Source of the DNA: Selenobaculum gibii
GTDB lineage: Bacteria; Bacillota; Negativicutes; ICN-92133
NCBI RefSeq assembly: GCF_030273445.1
Contig: NZ_CP120678.1
Span: 2,457,501-2,521,500 of the forward strand
Length of the DNA stretch: 64,000 bases
Reading direction: 5' to 3'
The notes under the pieces are model-generated. The model saw only the letters and a list, made by a program, of their open reading frames with translations. It had not been told where the DNA came from and ran no database searches. The position numbers were made by a program, and so were the translations under genes. Shown here in pieces: positions 37,989 through 47,514 of this stretch (position 1 is the first letter of the stretch; the number at the start of each line of letters is the position of its first letter).

Positions 37989-38037
37989 AAAAAGACGGAG
38001 TGAAAGCGTACATAATGTACGCTCACTCCGTCTTTTG
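37989..38037. terminator. Bidirectional terminator between ddh and brnQ
   Basis: A long inverted repeat (AAAAAGACGGAGTGA...TCACTCCGTCTTTT, inner AGCGTAC/GTACGCT) between converging genes. Confidence 0.85.
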
Positions 38038-38044
38038 CATTTTA

Positions 38045-39361
38045 TTATTTTCGAAAGAATGAAATGATATAACCTAATACCGCCCCAACAATAGATGGCA
38101 CTACCCAACCAAAATTAAATGTATATAACGGTAAATACTCTGTGCAAAGATGATGGATAAAATCAAAGTGAATGTTTGCAGCCTGCATTCCATCGAATAT
38201 ACTAAAGATAAAAGTCAAGCCTAAACTTCCCCAGTAAACTTCCCTTCTCTTTCCGAATAATTTTTCGGACATAGACAACAAGACTAGAACGATAACCATT
38301 GGATAGATGCCGACTAAAAATGGTACCGATAAATTAATTAGACTTGTTAATCCAATATTAGAAGCAGCCATGCTGAATAATACAAACGCAGTTAAGCATT
38401 GTTTATACGTAATTTTCTTATAAAATAAACCACTAAAGAAAGTGGCACAAGAAGCAGATAAACCGCAACTTGTCGTTAAGCAAGCAAAGCTAATAATAAT
38501 TGCTAAAATAATATTTCCCATATGTCCAAAATAAAGGTTTGCAACACTCGCTAAAATAATACCGCCATTTTCCGACTGCCCTAATACTTCTACGCTAGTT
38601 GCGCCTAGATACGCCAGCGAAACATACACCAGCCCCATCAAAGTCGCGGAAATTAGACCCGCAATTGTACAGTATTTCGTAATATCAGCGGGTTTATGAA
38701 TGCCTTTATCGCGCATTGAATTTACTACAATAGAACCAATTGCTATAAAGGCCAACAAATCCATTGTCAAATATCCTGATTGGACACCTTGCAAAAACGG
38801 CACATGGTAATATGCCTCCGTAGGTGATTCCAATGGGCCTAATGGTGCAACAATTCCCTGTAATACAAGCAATGCGATAAAAAACAATAAGATCGGCGTT
38901 AATAATTTTCCTACCCAATCGACTAACTTTGATGGATTTAATGCAAGAAAATACGTAAGCCCAAAGAAAATAAACGTATAAACAAACTGACCTATCGCAT
39001 CATATTCCGGGCTAAGGAATGGTCTAAATCCAACTTCAAACGATACCGCACCCGTACGCGGAATCGCAAATAAAGGCCCAATCGTCAAATTTAGAATAAC
39101 TAACATAGCAAGCATAAAATATCTATGCACTCTATTTTCTATCATCTGTGTATAATTACCACCTGCTAATCCAATTGCCAAAACCCCAAGCAAGGGCAAT
39201 CCTACACCAGTAATTAAGAATCCAGACATTGCCGAAAACATATTAGATCCCGCAGCTTGTCCTAAAGCTGGAGGAAATATTAAATTGCCTGCACCGAAGA
39301 AAATTGAAAATAACATCAATCCGAACGATATTATCTCAATCTTCGATACTTTTTTATACAT
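38045..39361 (-). CDS. brnQ: Branched-chain amino acid transporter, BrnQ/LIVCS family
   Basis: 438 residues, twelve membrane helices. Cation-coupled uptake of leucine, isoleucine and valine. Signature openings are MLFSIFFGAGNLIFPPALGQ, TGAVSFEVGFRPF and the C-terminal FNFGWVVPSIVGAVLGY. The start has only a weak ribosome site. It is a single gene. No T-box or other leader was seen. Confidence 0.93.
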   Translation of the reverse strand: MYKKVSKIEIISFGLMLFSIFFGAGNLIFPPALGQAAGSNMFSAMSGFLITGVGLPLLGVLAIGLAGGNYTQMIENRVHRYFMLAMLVILNLTIGPLFAIPRTGAVSFEVGFRPFLSPEYDAIGQFVYTFIFFGLTYFLALNPSKLVDWVGKLLTPILLFFIALLVLQGIVAPLGPLESPTEAYYHVPFLQGVQSGYLTMDLLAFIAIGSIVVNSMRDKGIHKPADITKYCTIAGLISATLMGLVYVSLAYLGATSVEVLGQSENGGIILASVANLYFGHMGNIILAIIISFACLTTSCGLSASCATFFSGLFYKKITYKQCLTAFVLFSMAASNIGLTSLINLSVPFLVGIYPMVIVLVLLSMSEKLFGKRREVYWGSLGLTFIFSIFDGMQAANIHFDFIHHLCTEYLPLYTFNFGWVVPSIVGAVLGYIISFFRK

Positions 39362-39417
39362 TTAGCATCAACTCCATAATTAAATTTTCCTTCAAAAGCA
39401 GTCCCTTCCATACGCAC

Positions 39418-39453
39418 AAAAAGACGCGTTAAGGCATTTCTGCCAAAACGCGT
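39418..39453 (-). terminator. Terminator of the tcdA transcript
   Basis: ACGCGTT / AACGCGT with an inner GGCA/TGCC helix, followed on the minus strand by CTTTTTGT. Confidence 0.7.
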
Positions 39454-39537
39454 GTCGGCATTCAATAAAATCACTTCAATTCCATGACAATTATTATAAC
39501 ATATCTTGCGTAAACTCGTAAACCTTTATTTTGGGCA

Positions 39538-40242
39538 CTATCTTACCAAATCTTTTACTACTTCCCCAGCAATAATCAATCCTGCAACAGAAGGAACAAA
39601 CGCTACACTCCCTGGAATCTGTCTTCTATATAGATCAAATTCCTCGGTTTCAAATGGCGTAATTGCAGGCTCCTGTGAGTAAACGACTTTTAATGACGGA
39701 ATTTCCCGCTTACGCAATTCTTTGCGCATGACCTTTGCTAATGGACAAATATTTGTTTTATAAATATCTGTTACCTCAAATTTCGTTGGATCAAGCTTAT
39801 TTCCCGCTCCCATACTGCTAATAATCGGAATGTTTCTTGACTTGCATTGCACAACTAAATCAATTTTCCCTGCTACTGTATCAATTGCATCAACCACATA
39901 ATCATAATTTTCTTGAAAAAAATCTTCTGCCACTTCAGGCAAATAAAACTTTTCTATCGCCGTGACCTCAACGTTTTCATTAATCGCTAAAATACGTTCT
40001 TTCATCACTTCAACTTTTGCTCTACCAATTGTCTCCGTTGTTGCATGCAATTGTCGGTTAAGATTTGATTTTGCAATCGTATCTTTATCAACCAATACAA
40101 GTTTACCTACGCCACTCCGCACCAATCCTTCAACGACATAGCTCCCAACACCGCCAATTCCAAATACAGCCACCTTACTATCATTTAACTTTTTCAACGA
40201 TTCTTTGCCGAGTAATCGCTCCGTACGCGAAAATCTATCCAT
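39538..40242 (-). CDS. tcdA: tRNA threonylcarbamoyladenosine dehydratase
   Basis: About 234 residues of the ThiF/E1-like family. Uses ATP to cyclise t6A37 of tRNA to ct6A. Motifs are the nucleotide loop VFGIGGVGSYVVEGLVRSG, DKDTIAKSNLNRQ, VDAIDTVAGKIDL and the C-terminal VPSVAGLIIAGEVVK. The open frame continues upstream, but the ATG at 40242 (MDRFSRTERLLG) matches the family and has GGTGA 4 nt before it. It lies 19 bp downstream of the large fusion gene and is probably cotranscribed with it. Confidence 0.93.
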   Translation of the reverse strand: MDRFSRTERLLGKESLKKLNDSKVAVFGIGGVGSYVVEGLVRSGVGKLVLVDKDTIAKSNLNRQLHATTETIGRAKVEVMKERILAINENVEVTAIEKFYLPEVAEDFFQENYDYVVDAIDTVAGKIDLVVQCKSRNIPIISSMGAGNKLDPTKFEVTDIYKTNICPLAKVMRKELRKREIPSLKVVYSQEPAITPFETEEFDLYRRQIPGSVAFVPSVAGLIIAGEVVKDLVR

Positions 40243-40261
40243 ACTATCACCTTTACTTTTA

Positions 40262-43200
40262 TCAGTTTGCATTTATCCAAAGCCATTTCAATCGATCCAA
40301 TTGTTCATGCAGTTTCTGGATCAATCGCAATGCGAATTCCGGCTTCGCTTTCATAAAATCACGAATTGCTTCCGCCTTAAATTCTAATATTAACACATCT
40401 TGATTCATTGCCTCAAGCGTAGTCTGTGAAATCGTTACTCCATCCGCTAAGCTCGCACTACCAAAAAAATCTCCATTTTTATAGATTCCTATAGAATTTT
40501 CCCAACCAATCACATTCCTCTTACTACTATCAACAAAGCCATCCCAAATAATGATAAATTTATCGTTAAAATCACCTTCCCAGGCAATGACCTCTGCCGG
40601 TGCATATAATACCTGCTTTCCTTTCTTCGCCAGACTAAATAATTCTGCCGAGTTGAAATCTTGTACGACTGGCAGCTTACTTAAAAATTGGATTCTCTTT
40701 GTTAAGGCGACTTCAACTAAAGCATCAAACACATCTAGATCAACTTCATGCCATTTAAAATTCAATTGTTCCAAATATTTCATCGTCTTTTCAGAGTCAA
40801 TACGATATTGCGTCACTTCCTTCTCCGAAATCCAATCCGATCTTGCAATGATGTTTTCAATATACTCTTTAAACCCTAGCCTACCAAAGTTTTTATATAA
40901 TAAATTTACAAATTCAATATTACTCACTTCTTGTAGTTCCATATGAATTGGTGCAGAATTCAATACATGCCCTAAGTTGATCACCTGCTCACTATGAACA
41001 TGAAAAGTATACTCTTTCTTGCCTTTTCTATTCTGTATTGCTACGATTGCTCGTGCAACATCATCTACACGACTAACCTTAGGATTTACAAAATCTCTAG
41101 GAACAATCCCTATATTTACATAGGCAGAAAACAAATTAAAAAAAGATATCTCCGCTAAATTTTGCGGCAATTTTCCTTTCGGCGCAGGTAATAACAAATC
41201 ACCAATTCGATAGATCGTCACAGAAAGTCCTTCCGCTCTTGCCTTTTCAAGTTCTTTTTCCGCCTGCAATTTTGTTTTAGCATAGTAAAATCTCATCTTT
41301 TGTCCAATATCACTGTCAAACTCATTAAAATGCACCAACAGTTTATCCTTAACATCGCCAGATGCGATAGACAAAGTGGACAGATAAACAACATCAACTA
41401 GATTTTCTATTTTTTTTGCAAACTCAATGAGATTTAATACTGCCTGGACATTTTCTACGTACAAATCCTTGTCGTTATCTAGTGGTATCGCCTGCACAGA
41501 ATTTAAAACCATATCAATATTCTGCGCGAGAAGCTGTGCATCTGCCCGCGATACCCCAAGGTTAGTTTTACATATATCACCCACGATTATGTGAACTCGA
41601 GGCGATTCCAAACAAAGTGTTGCCAAACTTTCACCTAAATAGTAATCTAGAATTCCCTTTATCTTCGCCTTAGCCATCTCTTCTTTTTCTGCTCCCACAA
41701 GAAGATATAACTCACATTTACTCTGATAAAACAGTTCATAAAATATATGTACGCCAACATATTCATCAGCACCAATAAGTAGTACTGCCTTATAGTCATT
41801 TTCTTCATTTTTTGAAAGTTCTTTTGGTACGGAACAATCATTTTTTTTTGCTTGCGCTGTCTTTTTACTACTATCTAGTTTTGGACTTTTCGTTAATCTT
41901 AATTTTATCTTTTGTAAGTGCGCTCTTTCCTTAACCATTGTCAGCCAAGTCGCAGCATCTTTACTATATGAGTTCTCATTTAAGTCTACTTGTCCTTTAT
42001 CTACTTTATTTTCAAATTCTACCTTGCTCCCCAGATCTGCTAGCGCTTGACTTGGCTCATCAATAATTACAGAAATATAGCGTTCAAATGCTTTTAGCCA
42101 ATTTTTTATCGTACTTTGCTTAAATAGCTTATTGTAATAAATAAATCCAATCGTTAAATGACTGCCCAAATCCTGTACCGTAAAAGATAAATCGAACCAA
42201 CTCGTCCTCACTGGGATTAAAAAGGGTATCGTCTCCAAAGCCCCATGCATTTTTGCACCACTATCTGGCAGAAATTCAAAGCTTACATCACAAAGCGGAT
42301 TTCGATCAGCTCGTTGTTGAACCTTGAGCTCCTCTAATAACGTGGTAATAGGATACGACTGATTTAATTTCGCTTCTTCTAAAAGCAAGTAGTTTTTTTC
42401 CAAAAAATCAATAAATGTTATTTTCTTATCAGGATTCGTACGAATTCCATGCATATTTGCAAACATTCCAGGAATATTTATCACATCTTTATACATTCTA
42501 CCTGCAAAAGGAATTCCAATAATAATATCCTCCTGCTGACTTAGTTGCGATAAAAGTCCAGAATATGCGCTAAAAAACAATGCACAAAGCGAAGTTTTCG
42601 TTTCACATACAAAACCTCTAATTTTTTCACTCAATTCCATACTTAAATCAAGACTCGCCTCTGAGCCACTACGATCCATGATTGCAGGACGCATATAATC
42701 CGTTGGCATATTCAATAATGGTAAATCCCCATTCAGCATTTCATGCCAAAACCGTCTGCACTTTTCATAATCTCTTTCATAAAACCGACGTTCCTGCCAT
42801 ACTGCAAAATCATGATAGGTTATCACTGGTTTATCCAGTGATTTACCACAATATAGCTTCATCAGCTCATCAAAAAGTATCATTAGCGAACGGTTATCTA
42901 AAATGCTGTAATGCCCTGCTAAAAATACATAATTTTCAGTTTTCGATACCTCAATTAAACCAAAGGAAAACAATCCCGGTTTATCCGTTTGAAATGGCTT
43001 TAACCAATCATAAATAACATAGGGAATATCCACTTTATTCGCAATAGTTTTAAAAAGTTTTTTATAATGCACTTTCCGCGCAACTTTTTGGTAGCCCCGC
43101 CCATCAACAGCGATAAAATATGTTCGCAAAATCGCATGACGTTCAACCAATTGGTCAAATGCAGCTGCTAACTTCGCTTTATCAAACTCCCCCTTAATGA

Positions 43201-43396
43201 AAAATACTTTTGATACATTATAACGTACTTCATGGTCCACCATTTTTTGCAAAATGTATAGCTGCTGTTGCTCAGGCGTAACGGGATATTTATTATAAGT
43301 AGATGCAACAGGAATTAGAGTGTCCTCACCATAATAAAATTGACTTGCTACATAACCGCTTTTATCATTACAACACCCATTTGATTTTTCCGTCAT
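40262..43396 (-). CDS. Condensation domain / thioester-reductase-like / cyclic-nucleotide-binding fusion
   Basis: About 1044 residues. Residues ~30-460 are a nonribosomal-peptide condensation domain whose HHxxxDG box reads HYSILDN (162-168): the second His is Tyr and the Gly is Asn. A charged linker (~460-545) follows. Residues ~545-890 resemble the NAD(P)-binding thioester reductase domain: the loop is GADEYVG instead of GxxGxxG, while the YxxxK pair (YAKTK) and the Ser in LSTLSIASG remain. Residues ~907-1044 form a Crp-type cyclic-nucleotide-binding barrel (VIAWEGDFNDKFIIIWDG, GIYKNGDFFGSASLADG). No adenylation or carrier domain is present. ATG 43396 is preferred over TTG 43402. Function unknown; a catalytic or a regulatory role are both possible. 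Confidence 0.85.
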   Translation of the reverse strand: MTEKSNGCCNDKSGYVASQFYYGEDTLIPVASTYNKYPVTPEQQQLYILQKMVDHEVRYNVSKVFFIKGEFDKAKLAAAFDQLVERHAILRTYFIAVDGRGYQKVARKVHYKKLFKTIANKVDIPYVIYDWLKPFQTDKPGLFSFGLIEVSKTENYVFLAGHYSILDNRSLMILFDELMKLYCGKSLDKPVITYHDFAVWQERRFYERDYEKCRRFWHEMLNGDLPLLNMPTDYMRPAIMDRSGSEASLDLSMELSEKIRGFVCETKTSLCALFFSAYSGLLSQLSQQEDIIIGIPFAGRMYKDVINIPGMFANMHGIRTNPDKKITFIDFLEKNYLLLEEAKLNQSYPITTLLEELKVQQRADRNPLCDVSFEFLPDSGAKMHGALETIPFLIPVRTSWFDLSFTVQDLGSHLTIGFIYYNKLFKQSTIKNWLKAFERYISVIIDEPSQALADLGSKVEFENKVDKGQVDLNENSYSKDAATWLTMVKERAHLQKIKLRLTKSPKLDSSKKTAQAKKNDCSVPKELSKNEENDYKAVLLIGADEYVGVHIFYELFYQSKCELYLLVGAEKEEMAKAKIKGILDYYLGESLATLCLESPRVHIIVGDICKTNLGVSRADAQLLAQNIDMVLNSVQAIPLDNDKDLYVENVQAVLNLIEFAKKIENLVDVVYLSTLSIASGDVKDKLLVHFNEFDSDIGQKMRFYYAKTKLQAEKELEKARAEGLSVTIYRIGDLLLPAPKGKLPQNLAEISFFNLFSAYVNIGIVPRDFVNPKVSRVDDVARAIVAIQNRKGKKEYTFHVHSEQVINLGHVLNSAPIHMELQEVSNIEFVNLLYKNFGRLGFKEYIENIIARSDWISEKEVTQYRIDSEKTMKYLEQLNFKWHEVDLDVFDALVEVALTKRIQFLSKLPVVQDFNSAELFSLAKKGKQVLYAPAEVIAWEGDFNDKFIIIWDGFVDSSKRNVIGWENSIGIYKNGDFFGSASLADGVTISQTTLEAMNQDVLILEFKAEAIRDFMKAKPEFALRLIQKLHEQLDRLKWLWINAN

Positions 43397-43539
43397 ACGC
43401 AATCGCTCCCTTCCGTATTCTCTTTAATATAGAAGAAGTATTTCATTAAGTTTTCTCATTTATATGGTAGAAACGGGAATTTTATCACCGTACTCTCTAT
43501 TGATTATATTCGCACTTTAACTTACAAATCCCCTTTAAT

Positions 43540-43586
43540 AAAACAAAAAAACTCCTCCGCCGCCAGCGAAGGAGTTTTTTTGTTTT
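43540..43586. terminator. Terminator of the symporter gene
   Basis: AAAACAAAAAAACTCCT pairs with AGGAGTTTTTTTGTTTT with a GC-rich loop. It ends the symporter gene on the minus strand and could act in both directions. Confidence 0.8.
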
Positions 43587-43590
43587 ATTC

Positions 43591-44814
43591 TTATTCGTCG
43601 TCTCTAAGTCCATCTACAATTGTTGCGCAAGCTGCATCACCAGTGATGTTAACTGCCGTTCTAAGCATATCAAAAATTCTATCTACACCAAATAGAATTG
43701 GCAACGCCACAATTGGAATGTTTGCCGCCATCAATACTGCAACAACAAGAAGCGTAGGTCCAGGAACACCCGCTTGCCCTACAGCACCTAATGTTGAAGT
43801 AACAATAATTGCAATATATTGCGCTGTTGTAAGCTCCATCCCAAACATCTGGGCAAAGAAACACGCGGCTAATGCATAATATGCTGCATTCCCATTCATA
43901 TTAATCGTAGCACCTAACGGAAGCGCAAAAGAAGTGGTTTCTTTCGACACTTTTAATTCATTTTGTACAGTTGCCATATTTAACGGTAAAGTGGCCATAG
44001 AAGATGCCGTCGAAAACGCAAATAATTGTACCTTATACATGCTTTTGAAAAATTGTGCAAATGTAACCTTTTTCGCAAACAACGCTACAGATCCACCAAT
44101 CATAACAAAGTTCACAAGTCCAAGCACCAAAATATAAATACCAACTAAATATGTAATCTTTACTAAAACGTCATAACCAAACGTACCTACAGCATCTGCC
44201 ATTAAAGCAAATACACCAATTGGCGCAACATACATAATTACTGTCATGATGTTAATTAATACCTCAGTCATATAGTTGAAAACATTAAGTAAAAATTCTC
44301 TCTTTTCTCCAGAAAATTTCGCAATTGAAAAACCAATAAATAATGCAAATACTATAATTTGTAGAATATTTCCTTCAGCAAGTGCGGCAAATGGGTTAGA
44401 TGGAACAAATCCAATCACTGTATCCCAAAAACCAGGTAATGCTCCTTTATCGGCAAATTCATTTGATGCGATTGCATTAAATGTTTCTAAGCTCATGCCT
44501 GCACCAGGTTTGAAAAGTTCGCCGAACAAAAGACCAATTACGACTGAAGCTATTGTTGTCACTGCATAATAAATAAATGTAACAATACCAATTTTCCCTG
44601 CCGATTTGGAATTTCCTAGAGAAGCGCCACCGCCAACTAACGAGAAAAAAACCATTGGCACTACAACCATTTTTATCAATTGCATAAATAAATCACCTAT
44701 AGGGGCAAACATTTTTGCCGATTCCCCCATTAGCAAACCAACTACAGCACCAAGGACCGTCGCCGCGATAATCCATGTGCCTAACTTGCTCAATGCGTCA
44801 TCTGACTTTGACAA
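43591..44814 (-). CDS. Dicarboxylate/amino acid:cation symporter (DAACS family)
   Basis: 407 residues, glutamate-transporter fold. Key elements are the serine-rich hairpin STASSMATLP, the sodium/substrate NMNGNAAYYALAACFFAQ, the second hairpin (GAVGQAGVPGPT) and NITGDAACA near the C-terminus. The substrate could be glutamate, aspartate or a C4-dicarboxylate. The TTG start at 44814 has GGAGG 7 nt upstream and no ATG fits better. It is a single gene. Confidence 0.9.
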   Translation of the reverse strand: MSKSDDALSKLGTWIIAATVLGAVVGLLMGESAKMFAPIGDLFMQLIKMVVVPMVFFSLVGGGASLGNSKSAGKIGIVTFIYYAVTTIASVVIGLLFGELFKPGAGMSLETFNAIASNEFADKGALPGFWDTVIGFVPSNPFAALAEGNILQIIVFALFIGFSIAKFSGEKREFLLNVFNYMTEVLINIMTVIMYVAPIGVFALMADAVGTFGYDVLVKITYLVGIYILVLGLVNFVMIGGSVALFAKKVTFAQFFKSMYKVQLFAFSTASSMATLPLNMATVQNELKVSKETTSFALPLGATINMNGNAAYYALAACFFAQMFGMELTTAQYIAIIVTSTLGAVGQAGVPGPTLLVVAVLMAANIPIVALPILFGVDRIFDMLRTAVNITGDAACATIVDGLRDDE

Positions 44815-44938
44815 TACAATCCCTCCTATAAAATATTATAGATAAACAGCTTATCTTGACTACACTATAACCTTTTTCCACAATTTTGTCCATTCAACAA
44901 ATAAAAACCATCAATATATTATGTGAAATCTATAAAAT
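44815..44938. other. Upstream region of the symporter gene
   Basis: AT-rich region upstream of the symporter gene. TATAAT-like sequence occurs near the start without a convincing -35. The collapsed repeat copy just beyond is listed separately. Confidence 0.35.
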
Positions 44939-44977
44939 TTTATCCGATGATTTAGCCGCCCCCCTCTGGAGTAACAA
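44939..44977 (-). repeat. Collapsed copy of the structured repeat
   Basis: On the minus strand GTTACTCCAGAGG is joined almost directly to GGCTAAATCATCGGATAA. These resemble the first-hairpin arm and the 3' end of the full repeats at 19372 and 58644, with the middle missing. Confidence 0.45.
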
Positions 44978-44997
44978 TCATCTTATTTATGTAAACT

Positions 44998-46215
44998 CTA
45001 AATAAACGCTCGCGCATCTTGATAATGCTCAAATAAAAGATCTATAATCTGCTTATCCAATCTGCGATACTTTGCCATTTTCCCCATGATATCCTTTACT
45101 TTTTCTTCAGATAGACTTTCTCTATAGGGACGATCTTCTGTCAGCGCCGTAAAAACATCTGCTACAGCTAATATTTTTGATCCTAAAGATAGAGAATCTT
45201 CTGATATACGAAATGGATATCCTGTGCCATCCAACGTTTCATGATGGTAAGCTGCCCATTGAGCAATTTTTTCAAAATTATCAATTCCTTGCAAAATACG
45301 ATAAGTATAATAAGTATGCTGTTTAATCAGTAAATACTCTTCCTCCGTCAACTTCTCTGGCTTTTCTAAAATCTCATTTGGTATCGCTAGTTTTCCCAAG
45401 TCATGCAAAAGGCCTGCAATTCTCATCTCTTTTACCTCAGATGGACTAAAACCTGCTTGTTTTGCTAAATACGCTGCTACTTCGGCAACTCCACGAGAAT
45501 GTTTTGCTGTATATCGACTCGTTTTATCAATAATAATCGAAAAAATATCTGCAATTTCTGTTACATCTTCTAATGTATAAGAGATTGAACCATAGACATC
45601 AAGACTGCTAAAAAATACTTCTTTATAATTTGGATTTATTAGATCTAGCCAAAAGGCTTCTGATTTCGCACATTGATTAAAAGCATCTACCAAATTTGGA
45701 TCAAATGCAGTACCCGATTTCTCATCTACATAATCTAAAATTTTGTTTTTCTGATCGAAAATATATGTACCCGGATAAATAGAAACTTCTATTCTATCCG
45801 CTAAATGGATAATTCGCGAAGCTAATGGAATTTTATCTCCTGCTAATCCAGATGGATTGCCCCCGCACCAATTATCATGATGATATCTAATGGGCTTCGC
45901 TAATTTCTCAAACCGTTTTGATAACAAAAGCAATTCATATCCTTCTTCAGCATGCAAATAAATCCGCTTAGAATTATCATCCATCGTTCTTAGTAATTTT
46001 CGTTCTTCCCAATTGGATACTGCACCAATATCATGAATCAAAGCAGCATAGACAACCTCCTGCCACTTTAACTCCTCCAGCTTCAATTCTTTTGCAATAC
46101 AATCTGCAATAAGCGCCGTCCGCCAATGATGCGTTGACATTCCATTTACCGTTAGCTCAAGTGCCATGGATAAAGACTTCATTAAATTCATAGGGTGAAT
46201 ATCAAAAAAGTGCAC
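44998..46215 (-). CDS. Tandem HD-GYP-type phosphodiesterase
   Basis: About 405 residues with two HD domains. The first (~20-190; HHWRTALIADCIA, ALIHDIG, YHHDNWCGGNPSG) keeps HD but has GNPSG where GYP is expected. The second (~210-400) is canonical: KHSRGVAEVAAYLA, LLHDLGKLAIPNEILEKP and HHETLDGTGYPF. The second domain should hydrolyse c-di-GMP; the first may be regulatory. There is no membrane segment. The open frame begins at TTG 46233, overlapping ung, but GTG 46215 has AAAGGGG 8 nt upstream and is preferred. Confidence 0.87.
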   Translation of the reverse strand: MHFFDIHPMNLMKSLSMALELTVNGMSTHHWRTALIADCIAKELKLEELKWQEVVYAALIHDIGAVSNWEERKLLRTMDDNSKRIYLHAEEGYELLLLSKRFEKLAKPIRYHHDNWCGGNPSGLAGDKIPLASRIIHLADRIEVSIYPGTYIFDQKNKILDYVDEKSGTAFDPNLVDAFNQCAKSEAFWLDLINPNYKEVFFSSLDVYGSISYTLEDVTEIADIFSIIIDKTSRYTAKHSRGVAEVAAYLAKQAGFSPSEVKEMRIAGLLHDLGKLAIPNEILEKPEKLTEEEYLLIKQHTYYTYRILQGIDNFEKIAQWAAYHHETLDGTGYPFRISEDSLSLGSKILAVADVFTALTEDRPYRESLSEEKVKDIMGKMAKYRRLDKQIIDLLFEHYQDARAFI

Positions 46216-46229
46216 CTTTTCAACCCCTT

Positions 46230-46922
46230 TCAAGTATCCGATTGAGGTCTTTCAGGAAGCTGCCAGTCAATCGGTGTTCTGCCATTTTTAATAAGATATG
46301 CATTTGCCTGTGAAAATGGTTTACTACCGAAAAATCCGCGATGGGCCGAAAGAGGACTTGGATGCGGTGATTTTAAAATTAAATGTTTTGAATTTGTAAT
46401 CATAGCTGCTTTTCGCTGGGCAGGACTACCCCACAAAATAAAAACCAGCGGCTCTGAATTTTCATTTAAGAGTTCAATTATACGATCGGTGAAAAACTCC
46501 CAGCCAACACCTTGGTGTGAATTTGCCTGCCGTTCACGAACAGTTAATACCGTGTTTAATAATAATACACCCTGCTTGGCCCACGAAGTCAAACAACCGT
46601 GACTTGGAATTTTGCAATTCAAATCGCTCTTAAGCTCTTTAAATATATTAATTAAGGATGGTGGTGGTTTAACTCCTGGACGCACAGAAAAACTCAAACC
46701 ATGTGCCTGTCCCGCGCCGTGATAAGGATCTTGCCCTAAGATGACAACTTTCGTCTCTTTATATGGAGTATAGTGAAGTGCATTAAAAATATCATACATA
46801 CTCGGGAAAATTCGCTGCTGACGATATTCATCAATTAGAAAAGACCGTAAACTTTTATAATACGGTTTTTCCAATTCTGTATTTAAAAGCTTTGCCCAAT
46901 CATTTTTAAATATTTCTGTCAT
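46230..46922 (-). CDS. ung: Uracil-DNA glycosylase, family 1
   Basis: 230 residues. Excises uracil from DNA. Motifs are the catalytic water-activating loop [18 protein letters not shown], the uracil-binding LLLNTVLTV, and the DNA-intercalation loop [13 protein letters not shown]. The length is typical. The gene lies just upstream of the HD-GYP gene on the same strand and likely shares a transcript. Confidence 0.96.
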   Translation of the reverse strand: MTEIFKNDWAKLLNTELEKPYYKSLRSFLIDEYRQQRIFPSMYDIFNALHYTPYKETKVVILGQDPYHGAGQAHGLSFSVRPGVKPPPSLINIFKELKSDLNCKIPSHGCLTSWAKQGVLLLNTVLTVRERQANSHQGVGWEFFTDRIIELLNENSEPLVFILWGSPAQRKAAMITNSKHLILKSPHPSPLSAHRGFFGSKPFSQANAYLIKNGRTPIDWQLPERPQSDT

Positions 46923-46934
46923 TGTATCATTTCC

Positions 46935-46985
46935 TTAAAAAAAATCTTCTTATTTGTCTATTGTAACACAAATAAGAAGATTTTT
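46935..46985 (-). terminator. Terminator of the kor operon
   Basis: A 17-bp stem (AAAATCTTCTTATTTGT / ACAAATAAGAAGATTTT), followed by a T-run on the minus strand. Confidence 0.8.
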
Positions 46986-46992
46986 AATTTAT

Positions 46993-47514
46993 TTAATCAA
47001 TTGCATGATAACCAATCATTAATGCTTCCATATTTTTTTCAATCGTTGCTGGCGGCACACGCCTAGCCACCACTTCTTTTATGGTTTCCAGTTGAACTAA
47101 ATTCGATAGTTTTACTAATAATCCAAGTGCAACAACGTTGGCAAATAACGATTTTCCTAGCCCTTCGACAGCAAGTCTAGTAATCGGTACTTTTATTACA
47201 TTTGGATGATTCGGCACATGCGGAACAAGTTCTTCGTCAACGACAAGCAATCCCTCTGCAGACAAATCATGATAGTATTTATCGGCAGCTTTTTGCGTCA
47301 TTGCCAATACAATGTCCGGATGTGTTACTTTCGGATGATAAATAAAGCTGTTAGAAATAATAACCTCTGCTTTCGATGCACCACCGCGGGCCTCCGGCCC
47401 ATAAGACTGCGATTGCACAGCTTGCTTACCTTCCACAACTGCACCTTCAGCAAAAATAATCGCCGCTGTTATAACACCTTGCCCACCTGAGCCTGATAAT
47501 CTAATCTGTTTCAT
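46993..47514 (-). CDS. korC: 2-oxoacid:ferredoxin oxidoreductase, gamma subunit
   Basis: 173 residues, pyruvate/ketoisovalerate gamma domain. It opens IRLSGSGGQGVITAAIIFAEGA and has QSQSYGPEARGGASKAEVIIS, both typical. It completes the KorDABC complex that oxidatively decarboxylates a 2-oxoacid (or runs in the carboxylating direction) with ferredoxin. Its ATG overlaps the korB stop by one base (TAATG), so the genes are translationally coupled. Confidence 0.9.
   Translation of the reverse strand: MKQIRLSGSGGQGVITAAIIFAEGAVVEGKQAVQSQSYGPEARGGASKAEVIISNSFIYHPKVTHPDIVLAMTQKAADKYYHDLSAEGLLVVDEELVPHVPNHPNVIKVPITRLAVEGLGKSLFANVVALGLLVKLSNLVQLETIKEVVARRVPPATIEKNMEALMIGYHAID

Noticed and set aside
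39362-39417. T-box or leader element ahead of brnQ
   Set aside because: The short spacer lacks a T-box core and its hairpin fits better as the tcdA terminator.
46215-46233. Overlap of the HD-GYP gene with ung through a TTG start
   Set aside because: The TTG has no ribosome site, whereas AAAGGGG precedes GTG 46215 at a good spacing.
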